This document shows, in pieces, positions 48,526 through 58,366 of a stretch of 64,000 bases of DNA. Positions within the stretch are counted from its first letter, which is position 1. Each line of letters begins with the position of its first letter. A program made the translations under genes and the position numbers. Source of the stretch: Drosophila persimilis (lineage: Eukaryota > Arthropoda > Insecta > Diptera > Drosophilidae). Under the pieces are notes generated by a model. It was not told the DNA's origin and made no database searches. It saw nothing but the letters and a program-made list of their open reading frames with translations. The stretch is taken from the NCBI RefSeq assembly GCF_003286085.1, contig NW_020825298.1, forward strand, positions 4,898,001 to 4,962,000. The letters are read 5' to 3'.

Positions 48526-51500
48526 ATTGTGAACACAATCTGTCCAATCATGGTGGCTCTGAGGGGAACTCGTGCAGTGCAGTCCCAGAAGACAATCCAT
48601 TTTTAATGGTCGCGGCCGTTTCATGTTCGATTTGTGGGGGCTGCCAACGCCCAACCAACGAAGCCAAGAAAACAGATGGAGAACAGGGTAAAGCTCCTCC
48701 AAAAACTCCTCCACGAAAAGGCAAAGACCTGGACAGTAAGGTGACGTACAAGACTGGAAGTGCTGGAACCGCTGGAACCGCTGGTGCTGCTGGTGCTGTT
48801 GGTGCTTCTGGAGGTGCTGGTGCTTTTGGTGGTTCTGGAGGTGCTGGTGCTGGTCCCACGAGTAAAAACAGCAGAAAGATTAGTCCAGCAAAGTCCAGGG
48901 AATCCAGTAAATCGAAGAAGATCATAGGACCAAGGGATGAAAGTACAGCCAGTAAAAGTGCCAGACCAAAGAAGATCAAAGATCAAAATGAAATGAACAA
49001 TCAAGACAAGTCCAGGAAGATCAAAGGATCAAATTCGAATCATAGGCCAAATAAAAATTCCCAGGATGAAAACGATAAGGGGTGCTTGTGCAAAATAGAA
49101 GATTTCAGGGAAGGGCAAAGAAACCAGTGCATACAGGCAGACACATCCGATAGGAATAATCGAAGCAAGTTCAGGGACCAAATGAAGATCAAAGGATCAG
49201 ATTCGAATTATATACCAAATGAAAGTTCCCAGGATGAAAACTATATGGGGTGCGAATGCGAAATAGAAGAAGCCAGGGAAACTCAAAGAACCCAGAGAAT
49301 ACAGCCGAAAATATCTGAAAAGAATAGTCGAAACAAGTCCAGGGAGACAATATCCAGCGGAATGAAGATCAAAAAATCAGTTTCAAATCATAGACCAAAT
49401 GAAAATTTCCGGGATCAAAACGATAAGGGGTGCTTATGCAAAATGGAAGATGCCGGGGAAAGACAAAGAAACCAGAGCATACAGCCAGTCATATCCAAAG
49501 GGAAAATTCGCGCCAAGTCCAAGGACCCAATAGCCCGACAAACGAAGGCCAAAGGATCTGCTTTGAATCATAGACCAAATAAAAGCTCCCAGGATCAAAA
49601 CGATAAGGGGTGCTTATGCAAAATGGAAGATGCCGGGGAAAGACAAAGAAACCAGAGCATACAGCCAGTCATATCCAAAGGGAAAATTCGCGCCAAGTCC
49701 AAGGACCCAATAGCCCGACAAACGAAGGCCAAAGGATCTGCTTTGAATCATAGACCAAATAAAAGCTCCCAGGATCAAAACGATAAGGGGTGCTTATGCA
49801 AAATGGAGGAAGCCAGGGACAGACAAGGAACCCAGAGCGTACAGCGAGATACTTCCGAAAGGAACAACGGAGACAAGTTCAGGGAGCCAATATCCAGCGA
49901 AATGAACTATATAAGGAAGGTCAAAGGATCAGATTCGAATAGACCAAACGGAAATGCCCAGAATAGAAACGATAGGCGGTGCCCCTGCCCAGTAGAAAAA
50001 GCCAGGGTAAGACGAAGCAGCCAGAGCATGCAGCCAGGTATATCCGAACGGAATAATCGAGACAAGTTCAGGGAGCCAATACCCAGCGAAATGAACTATA
50101 TAAGGAAGAACAATGCATCAGATTGGGATCTTAACCCAATTGCAAATTCTCAGGATGACAACGATATGCAGAGCGAATACGAAATGGAAGAAGCCAGGGA
50201 AAGACAAAAACCCCAGAACATGCTGCCCGATGTGTCCCACTTTATTATGTACTGCACAAGGAAACGCGAAAGTCCAAGCCATTCCACCAGGGGCGAAGTT
50301 GAATCTCGTGCTGGAAATGAATTTCGTAGAAGGAATAGTCAACAGAACGAATGGCATAAATCGATGGGACTGAGAGACTCGTATTCCCCAGTCCCATCAA
50401 GGAGGGACAACGAATGCCGCTGCCAAGGCCAGCAAATAGCTGCTAATAGCAAACCGAGCAAACCCGCCTCCAGAGGAGTCCCAGAAAAATGTCCAATGTG
50501 GGAATCCTGTACACTTCCCACCTCGGCCCAGCGCAAGTGTCATAGATGTTTGCCAGCACTGAACTCTGGAAATCTGACTCCTGATGGCCCGGCGCATTTA
50601 AGGCGTGACAGGCGGATTTGTCCAATTGAGCGCACAGCTGAGGGTAAAAGATCAGATTATTCGTATGCCAGTGGTAAAGGAAGGAAGTATGAAATGGAAT
50701 CCAACTATGTTATAGAACGGGAAAGAAAACGGCATAGGGCATCCAATTCCAGGAGACATAGTGAGACCCAAAATTCCAGGAGAGCCAGTGAGACCTACAA
50801 AGCAGAAAGATCCAGAAGTTCGAACTCCTCCCCAAACAGACACAGAAACAAGACCAGAAATCGAAGAGGTAGCCACAAAAATTGCAGTAAATACAACAGC
50901 GACTCCGAGAGTAATGGCCACAGGGAAAAGTACGGTCGGAGTAGCAGCAACAGCAACAGTGATGCGGTGGAACGCTACGACTGCCGTGATGTCAAATGCA
51001 AGCGCAAGTGTCACAGATGTTCGGATGCGTCCACTATGACCGTCAGCAGGATGTCTTCAAGGGAAGGAAGTCAGTCGTTAATAAGAAGTAAAACCAATGC
51101 AGCAACCAGCATCTGCGGAATTTGTCCGGCGGGCAAAATTTGTGATCCTAATTGTTCGTTGGCTACTCAAACATCCCGTCCTTTGATGGATTTTCAAAAC
51201 CCCAACCTGAAGGGAACCCAGACAAAACGAGGGAAGGGAGTTCGCAGCCCTAAGAGAAAACCGGGAACCCAATACACGTGTTCTTTTCCGGCCCAGATTA
51301 CGGCTATTAAGAGAATCCGTTCGTCGGGAGCTCTTCAATCTCCTCAAAAAGGCTCCACGGGAGCTGTCCAGACTCCTCAGAGCTACTCGTCGGAGGATGT
51401 CCGGACTCCACAGAAACTCCACTCATCGGAAGCTGTCCAGGGACTATCTAAGAGCAGAGATAAAAGGGCCGCTCGTAGCGGCGAAGAATCGGATGTGGGA

Positions 51501-51791
51501 GTGATTATTGACAATCTTAAAGATGCGGTGATCGTGTGCGCCTGCGATTCGAGTAATCTAGATCGGACACTGCGGGAGCTCATTCCCAATGCGGCCGGGC
51601 CTCCAATCAATAAGAAATGTTCCAAGAAGAAGCGCCCCAGATACGATCGCTTTGCCAGTCCGCCCTTTGTACTGAACCCGACGCCGAGATGTCCACCGTC
51701 TCCATATGTCAACACCTGCTGCTATCCGGTGGACAAGAAATGCTACACCTCCGGTTGCGGTGGTACATACTATGGTGGTTGTTGCTGGTAG
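48510..51791 (+). CDS. cluster gene 3: repeat-rich Cys-x-Cys protein, single exon
   Basis: Unrecognised. The start at 48510 (CCAAAAATGG context) is preferred; the open frame reaches further upstream only through a GTG. The product has 1093 residues. A Gly/Ala collagen-like run (GTAGTAGAAGAVGASGG) near residues 87-110 is followed by seven units of about 60 residues (about 169-574) with core NHRPNxxSQDxNDKGCLCK(I/M)E. Then comes a Ser/Arg-rich part, the module KCKRKCHRCSDASTMT ... CGICPAGKICDPNC ... ATQTS (about 825-895) shared with gene 4, and a C-terminal domain (LDRTLRELIPN, RYDRFASPPFVLNPTPRC, NTCCYPV, final CCW) shared with gene 2. It is very basic and low in hydrophobic residues. The stop lies 125 bp before the ATG of gene 4. 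Such features resemble fast-evolving structural proteins of fly sperm, but that is only a guess. Confidence 0.78.
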   Translation: MDNKINCEHNLSNHGGSEGNSCSAVPEDNPFLMVAAVSCSICGGCQRPTNEAKKTDGEQGKAPPKTPPRKGKDLDSKVTYKTGSAGTAGTAGAAGAVGASGGAGAFGGSGGAGAGPTSKNSRKISPAKSRESSKSKKIIGPRDESTASKSARPKKIKDQNEMNNQDKSRKIKGSNSNHRPNKNSQDENDKGCLCKIEDFREGQRNQCIQADTSDRNNRSKFRDQMKIKGSDSNYIPNESSQDENYMGCECEIEEARETQRTQRIQPKISEKNSRNKSRETISSGMKIKKSVSNHRPNENFRDQNDKGCLCKMEDAGERQRNQSIQPVISKGKIRAKSKDPIARQTKAKGSALNHRPNKSSQDQNDKGCLCKMEDAGERQRNQSIQPVISKGKIRAKSKDPIARQTKAKGSALNHRPNKSSQDQNDKGCLCKMEEARDRQGTQSVQRDTSERNNGDKFREPISSEMNYIRKVKGSDSNRPNGNAQNRNDRRCPCPVEKARVRRSSQSMQPGISERNNRDKFREPIPSEMNYIRKNNASDWDLNPIANSQDDNDMQSEYEMEEARERQKPQNMLPDVSHFIMYCTRKRESPSHSTRGEVESRAGNEFRRRNSQQNEWHKSMGLRDSYSPVPSRRDNECRCQGQQIAANSKPSKPASRGVPEKCPMWESCTLPTSAQRKCHRCLPALNSGNLTPDGPAHLRRDRRICPIERTAEGKRSDYSYASGKGRKYEMESNYVIERERKRHRASNSRRHSETQNSRRASETYKAERSRSSNSSPNRHRNKTRNRRGSHKNCSKYNSDSESNGHREKYGRSSSNSNSDAVERYDCRDVKCKRKCHRCSDASTMTVSRMSSREGSQSLIRSKTNAATSICGICPAGKICDPNCSLATQTSRPLMDFQNPNLKGTQTKRGKGVRSPKRKPGTQYTCSFPAQITAIKRIRSSGALQSPQKGSTGAVQTPQSYSSEDVRTPQKLHSSEAVQGLSKSRDKRAARSGEESDVGVIIDNLKDAVIVCACDSSNLDRTLRELIPNAAGPPINKKCSKKKRPRYDRFASPPFVLNPTPRCPPSPYVNTCCYPVDKKCYTSGCGGTYYGGCCW
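49015..50230 (+). repeat. seven 180-bp units inside cluster gene 3
   Basis: Period 180 bp (60 codons) in the clear units. Units 3-5 hold a block in which 49412-49627 and 49592-49807 are identical at every base. Flanking units are diverged in sequence and the last lacks the CxC pair. Confidence 0.93.
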
Positions 51792-51879
51792 AAAAAAAAA
51801 ACCCAGTCAACCCACATAAATCTTTCCTAATCGATTTTTGGATGGCTGTTCGCTAGCTGTCTACAGAATGCTGCCAGCA

Positions 51880-51920
51880 GCTCAACTGGGATGTGCTGCT
51901 CCTATGTGCCTCAACAATGA
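51880..51920 (+). promoter_or_regulatory. 5' leader of cluster gene 4 with upstream ORF
   Basis: Sequence 'gctcaactgggatgt' and following 'gctgctcct' match the gene 3 leader at the same distance from the start. An upstream ATG at 51891 opens MCCSYVPQQ, whose TGA (51918-51920) overlaps the main ATG (51917-51919). Confidence 0.6.
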
Positions 51921-54900
51921 ATGATTATATAAGGAAACGGCGTACGGCCAAGCAAATACTTCTGCGACGGGCTCTGAGCAAGGGTGTCCGTAATGGCCGT
52001 GACACCGAAACAACCACACCGCTGGGTCCCTTGTCAAAGACTGGCATTACGGTGCTATCCTCGCTGGCGAAGGATCCCAAACGGGTGAGGGCCATGCAGC
52101 GTACCTTTTCCCGATCTAAATCGAGTCGCGAGAGATCGGACAGACGACCCAAATCTCAATCTAGACCGAAAACCCTAAAGAATGCCCAAGTGTATCCCCT
52201 GCTGAAGACTGATTCCCGTTCTTGGAGGAAAATCAAAACTTCTGGTGAGTTTTGAAAGTTTTGGCTGAAGAAATCATTAAATTCTCTTTCACCGACAGAT
52301 GGTATATATAGGACCCACTGGATGGAAGGTAAGTCCGGCGTTAGTCTGGGCGGTGCACCTTCCAGGGGTAGCAGTCGATCACGATACAGTTCCTCTGCCT
52401 ATCCATCCACCTGGGCTCTGGATGTCCGGAACCGTGAGGAGGAAGCCGAGGAGACGAGCAACAGCCTGGCGGAGGTTACCAACTGTACGCGTCTCAATCG
52501 CACGCCCTACGACCATCAGCTGAGCACGCCCCTCAAATCCGACCATTCCGTTCAGTGTTCCATGAGGGCCGCTGCCAGACGACAGCGGCAGAGACGGACA
52601 AACCAGCCACGCGAGATGTGCGTGGCTCAGACTCAGACGATGCCCAAACTATTTCAACCCAAGCTACTCAAGCACAAGCCAGTGAAGAAGTCCGTTAAGC
52701 ATATGTTTACGTCCATGGTTGGGGAAAAGCTTCTTGAGCGAAGCAGGAGTCCATCCAAGACGAGTCAGGATAGTTTGAGGATACGAAAAACAAGGCACAG
52801 ACATTACAGTGGCGAGGAAATGAAACATTCGCGCGAGTCGGCCAGAGCAAAACCCACTGCCAGGCAAAGCACAAGCAAAACCCCAAGAAAGTGCGATCCT
52901 ACCGACTATGGGGGGTATACGCCATCGGATGTGAGTCTCGAACTAGCTACCTCCCAAAATCACTCAATCACTGAGCTACGGCGCGGTACTGGCGGTAAGC
53001 TTGATGACAGCCGTTGGATAATGAAATTGCCCACTGAGAGGGACATAGAGAAGTATATACACGACGCGGCTGTCGAAGACTGTATGTCCTGTTCGGCACG
53101 AGACCGCATGTCATATCCTGAGTCCTACAATTATGATGAGTCTACGGCGAGATCTTCCTCTCCTGGTAGTAGTTGCTCGAAAGACTGCATGTGCGCCAAA
53201 GGGGGCAAGAAAAGAACCTCGTGCACGTGTGAATCTCGTGTCACCGAAGGCAGCAGCAGAAGAACTAACCAGGCAACCTCAAAGAAAAATAGCGCAAGGC
53301 ACACACCAATTTCTCGTGGATCATCTCAGTCAAGTGCAAGCAACGAGCCAAGAAGTCCACCCAGAAAAACGAGGGACAAACGAAAACAAGAAAGTTTATG
53401 CAGTCTAGATAGAAATACAGGAAAGACACAGGCCAAGAGTCGAGGACATCGAGGCAGTGTCCATGCTTCTTTAAATACTGATAGTCAAGCAATGTCACGA
53501 GGACCCACTGATTACGGAAGAGCATCTACGAAATCTACAGATTCCAGCCCATGTCGAAGCAAGAGCAATGCAATTGAAAAAACCAGTAAGAATCGAGACA
53601 AAGGCAACTCCGAGAGACGTGGTACCCACAGAGAAAAGCCTACGCAGTATGGCAACAGCAGTGTGGAGGCTATTCCCGTGAAAACTAGTGCTGAAAACCT
53701 ACGCAAGAAAACATCTCAGATGATTTCGCAAAAGAATAGTGTGCATTCCATCAATTCATTTTCCAGGCAACCTCGAACGGATGCCTGCAAAGACCCCAAA
53801 TGCAAACGAAAGTGTCGACGATGTGCGGATGCCTCCACTGTGACCTCAAAGCCACTGATTACCGCTGCTGAAACTAATAAGGCATCAACCGATAATCCTA
53901 ATCGAGGCGCAACCAACAGTTGTGGCATTTGCCCAGTGACCAAAACTTGTGATCCCAAATGCGTTGAGGCATTCGCTCAAACATCCCAGTCTAAGATAGT
54001 GCGACAAAGCCGAAGTCCTACTTCGAAGGATTTTCCAAACAGGTCTCCAGACTCCCCTCAAAGCGAGTTAACGACGTCTCCAGATCCCCAAAGTGTTGGC
54101 AGGTCTACCAATCAAAGTCGTAGAGGGTCTACAACCAAGCGAACGACACAACAGCAGGGGCCATGTGGTTGTGGCCGCCCTAATTGTGGGTGTAAATACT
54201 CGGAGGCATGCACTCAAACATCATCTCGTAGTCCCAAAAAGTCATCTACGAAAGTACCAAAAAAAAATAATTCGGGGATAGGTGAGTGCGATATGAGTCG
54301 GATTATTGCGATCCTACAAAAGGCTCTGGAGGGTCTGGAAATGGAGCAGAGAGCCCGTGGGCGCGGCTCAACAAGTCATCTAGTAGATAGGGATCGCTCG
54401 AGTGAAAGCTCAGATATCATCGATACCAATGTGGACAACTGCTATGAGAGCGCAGCCACCAATTGGACATATACAGTCCAAAATGGGGTAAGGGGATTCG
54501 ATCCCTTTCAGTGTAATATGTGCTATTACCCCGAAAGCATGTGTGGTGGAGCCGCAAATATCACTGAACCATCAATACCTTTTATAAACGGCGAATCACT
54601 GCGTCCAGAGACCAAGCAAATTCTTAAATATATAGACAAAATAAATGGAAAAATGGAAGCAGACAGGACACGTAAGTAAGCGAGTAACATATTCTAACAT
54701 AAAGGGAAATTTAAAGGGTTTTCCCACCAAGCGACTCAGACCGATCAAAAGCGAACAAAACCAGAGAAGAACAGCTTCGACCATGGACCAGAAATCAAAC
54801 GGGTAGAGGACTATGAGCAATTTGTAATGGGCCAAAGCAAAGATGGGAGAGAAACTCTTTATTCAAGTTCCTCTAAAAGCTCCCACACTCGGTACGGTGA

Positions 54901-56548
54901 TGATCATATTTTTCCTAGTAATTCACCCAATCCTACAAATTTCTCATGGAAATCCGATTTTGAGCCGCATTTGGCGGATAAATTTTTCAAAACACGTGCC
55001 ATGTCGAAGGTTCGGGATAAACTTGTATCACACTGTCCCGTTTTCGGCATTAAATCTAACAAGCGCTCGAACATTTTTCTAGTGAGAAGAACCTCTGGCT
55101 GCAAGTATATGCCAATCAGACAAGAAAAAGAATCGAACTATAAACTATGCCTGCATTCCAAAGGAAGAACAGCCTTCTCTCTTTCTGAGCGAGAACTTCG
55201 AGTCAACACTCGATTTCCACCAGATAACTCTATATCAGCAGAAAAGCTCCGAGATAGAACTCGATTTCCACCAGAGAACTCTAAATCAGCAGAAAAACTC
55301 CGAGATAGAACTCGATATCCAACAGAGAACTCTATATCAACGGGAAAGCCCCGAGGGAGAACTCAATCTCCAACAGAGAACTCTATATCAGCGAAAAAGC
55401 CCCGAGGGAGAACTGAATATCCAACAGAGATTAGTCGTACCACAGACACCGACCTACAGCCCAAAAAGCGACCTTATACGAGGAATACACGGAAGAGTTT
55501 TATCACAATGCCGTTACTGAATAGCTACGATCAGCAAATATTAAAGGACTTTGACAAATATAGAACGGCTAAAGCCGAAGCAGCCGCAGCTGCTGAGGCC
55601 GCCAAGTCGATATGCCAGCAGGAGCCTATGTGCTCCTATTTGAAATATCAAGCGGATCAAAAAGCAGCTGCTTCAAAAATATGCCAACCAAATCCCAAAT
55701 GTCCAAACTGCAGGATAGTGGTAAAGACCGTACAGCTTACAACAGAACAAACCGAACAAAATAAGAGTCTCCCAGACAGACAGCAAAAACATCCATTTGG
55801 GAAATCGAAAGGAACTCCAGGGAAGAATCCGAAAGATCGGCGTAGAGAGAAGAAACCGTCCAAATCAAGAGGTTTTTTCAGTTGGTGTGCGAAGAAAGAT
55901 AAAGAACCAAACGAGGAAAATAAAAACAAAGAACAACGCGAAGAAAAAGCGGAAAAGAGAAATCGTGAACCAAAAGAACGAACATCAAAGGAAAGTCTGA
56001 GCTACACCAAAACCACTAAATCTGAAGCACCAATTCAAAAATATAAATTCCTGAATTTAAATTCTCAAACCTTTTTAAAGAAATACCCCGCTTCTGAAAC
56101 CTACGAGTATCAACGGATTCCGGAACAGTCCCAACCGGCTAAGAATGTAGTATTAGCTATGTCCAAAACATATGCAGGAGCTAATATTATGAGTCTCAAG
56201 CCGGGAGTTAATTTCTGTAATATTGAACGTCCCCCTGATGATGACCGTAACGAGGTTCAGGTGCTCTACGATTCAAGTGCCCGTTTTGCCAAGGACACAT
56301 GCAGTGTGCGGATACTGCCAGATCCGCCAATGCCTTCTAGGCCGCGATTTGGAGACTGTTTCACATCTTCCAGCGGCTTAACCGTTCCTTCCCAGTGCGA
56401 TGGGGGGCAGCAGCAACAGAAGGAGTACAAGAATCCCTCAAAATGTGACAGCACAAATGCATTTTATTCAATGTTCCAAAAACATATTCCCAATCTCAAG
56501 AGTCGTAACTTTGATTGTGAATTTCAACGAAAGTGGGAGATTTTCTGA
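51917..56548 (+). CDS. cluster gene 4: large basic Cys-containing protein, three exons
   Basis: Unrecognised. Exons 51917-52244, 52299-54671 and 54732-56548 join across introns of 54 and 60 nt (GTGAGT/CGACAG and GTAAGT/CCAAG, with a CTAAC branch-like site at about 54694) to 1505 residues. The joins remove two apparent stops. N-terminus MNDYIRKRRTAKQILLRRAL is strongly basic. A Ser/Arg/Thr-rich stretch contains SKDCMCAKGGKKRTSCTCES. The module CKDPKCKRKCRRCADASTVT ... CGICPVTKTCDPKC ... AQTSQS at about 600-680 matches gene 3. CGCGRPNCGCKYSEACTQTS follows, then the DPFQCNMCYYPESMCGG stretch. Exon 3 adds four-plus 17-residue repeats and a Lys/Glu-rich basic region. Poly(A) signal AATAAA at 56613-56618. 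It lacks the CCW-type end of genes 2 and 3. Confidence 0.75.
55208..55440 (+). repeat. 51-bp tandem repeat in cluster gene 4
   Basis: Four full units and a partial fifth encode T(R/Q)(F/Y/S)P(P/T)(D/E)NS(I/K)SAEKLRDR, 17 codons each, starting at 55208 and 55259. Confidence 0.85.
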
Positions 56549-56889
56549 AAAAATTCACAATCATATTTACTTTAAATTCGCCATAAAAATTTAAATTTCA
56601 AAATTTCAGTAAAATAAACTGCAAAATCAAATACAAAAACTGTTTTTCCTTTTATTGCCATCTTACAATTGCATTAATAGGTAAAAAACAACATGTTTAT
56701 CTGAGAAAAAGTCTTGTTTAAAGGAAATAGTTAAAACCGTTTGAAACTGTTTGTTCAAATTACCAGTGTAGTAATATGACACACACGTTTTAAACAGGTG
56801 CCTCCGTGAGAAATTCATCCCTGTGTAGTTGCCATGTAGCAAATGTGTAGTTACCACTTTCAAAATTAATTTGGTAGTCGGCATTATTT

Positions 56890-57047
56890 GTTTAAACCTT
56901 ATTTTCTAAAGAATACAATAAAAAGGAGTATTTGAAATAGATCAATCTTGTCGAAAATTGATTGGACTATTGCATAAAATCATATGTTCAGTTTTAGGGC
57001 TTAAAGCTAGCTAGTAATACTAAGCGGAATATCAAAATCGAGCAAAT
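56890..57047 (+). repeat. dispersed repeat copy D, upstream of Jwa
   Basis: Begins gtttaaaccttattttc, contains 'acaataaaaaggagtatttgaaa', 'caatcttgtcgaaaattgatt', 'gcataaaatcatatg', 'aaagctagctagtaatac' and ends 'atatcaaaatcgagcaaa', in the same order as copies A-C. A further upstream stretch (about 56785-56880, with 'gtgtagtt' repeats) resembles 26765-26835 upstream of copy A, so the element may be longer than 150 bp. Confidence 0.8.
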
Positions 57048-57423
57048 ACAATTCATTTTCGACGATCAAGAAATTGTCATAAATGAAATCACTGTAGCCA
57101 CACAGACGAAAATTCGTCACACAAATTCTCTTGTGAAAATTCAACGATTTACGCTGGAGCGACTAGGTGCGGAGGAATATAGTGACCACGAGGAGCGCTA
57201 CAATTGGTTTGACGCAGACGAGAAGTCGCGTCTCTTGCCGAAAAGCAGTCGTAAATCGAGTGATTCCGGGCTGCGGCCAAAAATTAAGCAGCTGTCTCAG
57301 CTGTTTAACGTGGAAGAACTGCATCAATTGACCCGTGGAGTGCGTCAGTCTGCATACAAAAAGTTGTCGCCGGAAGAGGTCGATAATATCAAGAACAGAA
57401 AACTCAGTCAATACTCAAAGGCC

Positions 57424-58050
57424 ATGTCAGCACCAACTGCAGCTTCAGTGAGCGACGCCGCTGCCGCCCTGTCTGGGAACTTGCAGTTGGCCCCACTGCG
57501 TACCCTGGACGATTTCGTGCTCGGATCGGCGCGTTTCCAGTTGCCCAACCTGAAGGATTTTGACAAGTGGGGCAATCGCGTGGTGAAGAACTTGCTCTAT
57601 TACCAAACCAACTACATTCTGCTCTTCCTGGTCATCTACGCGCTGATGATTGTGTGCAATCCAACCAAGATAATCAGTGGCTTGATTGTGCAGGCCTTGA
57701 TCATCGCCGTCATTTGGCAATTCTTCAGCAGCAAATCGAAGCCCAGCTTCATTGCAAGCCGTCTGACGGGAGGCAATGCAATTGTGGCCGAACAAAACGC
57801 TCAACAGAAATGGTACATCCTGGCTGGTGCTCTGCTTGGCGGTTATCTTTTTTTGCACCTGATTAGCGCCGTGCTGCTGACCGCCTTTACCTTGCTGCTG
57901 CCCATTTCGGTGACTTTCATACACGCCTCACTGCGTCTACGCAACATGAAGAATAAATTGGCCAACACCATCGAGAGTTTTGGTCCATCTACTCCCATGG
58001 GTGCCCTGCTGGATGCGTTGAACGTACGTGCAGAGGGCGTGATCAATTAA
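57424..58050 (+). CDS. Jwa: PRA1-family membrane protein, ARL6IP5/PRAF2 type
   Basis: A small ER/Golgi membrane protein of the prenylated-Rab-acceptor family; human ARL6IP5 (JWA) regulates transport and glutamate transporter exit from the ER. The conserved order is APLRTLDDFVLGSARFQLP, then NRVVKNLLYYQTNY (residues about 58-71), two hydrophobic hairpins (about 70-105 and 140-175), and SVTFIHASLRLRNMKNKL near the C-terminus, all diagnostic of PRAF2/ARL6IP5. The chosen ATG (57424, GCCATGT) gives 208 residues, close to the family length of about 180-190. The frame is open for at least 140 more codons upstream with no ATG. Poly(A) signal AATAAA at 58230-58235. No intron is seen in the coding part. 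Confidence 0.88.
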   Translation: MSAPTAASVSDAAAALSGNLQLAPLRTLDDFVLGSARFQLPNLKDFDKWGNRVVKNLLYYQTNYILLFLVIYALMIVCNPTKIISGLIVQALIIAVIWQFFSSKSKPSFIASRLTGGNAIVAEQNAQQKWYILAGALLGGYLFLHLISAVLLTAFTLLLPISVTFIHASLRLRNMKNKLANTIESFGPSTPMGALLDALNVRAEGVIN

Positions 58051-58366
58051 GAAACGGTCCAATAGCTGTTGGCCATACAGGACCGAGACATAGAATCCAC
58101 GTTTTTACCACTAGTTATCCCTTGAATGTTGAACCTTGCAAACAATGTATTACCATATAATCGATTTGATCTTGAGTTTTGTATTTAAATATGATTTTAT
58201 TACTTGTGTACTTTGCTATTATGATTTTCAATAAAGTTTTCCCATAAATGCGTTCGTTCATAAGCTCTAATTCTAATCCAAGATCTATCATATCATATTG
58301 GTCGATTCTAGTCTAAGCCAACGAGGAAAGCCTCAAATATACTCGGTTCCGAAGATTGTTTGCTCA
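58051..58366. other. Jwa: Jwa 3' UTR and short spacer
   Basis: Holds the Jwa 3' UTR with AATAAA at 58230-58235. Nothing else is visible before the 3' end of the HARBI1-like remnant. Confidence 0.6.

Noticed and set aside
57133-57423. Jwa start at a GTG 97 codons upstream
   Set aside because: Family length and the PRA1 domain fit the ATG at 57424; the upstream frame is reported only as a finding.
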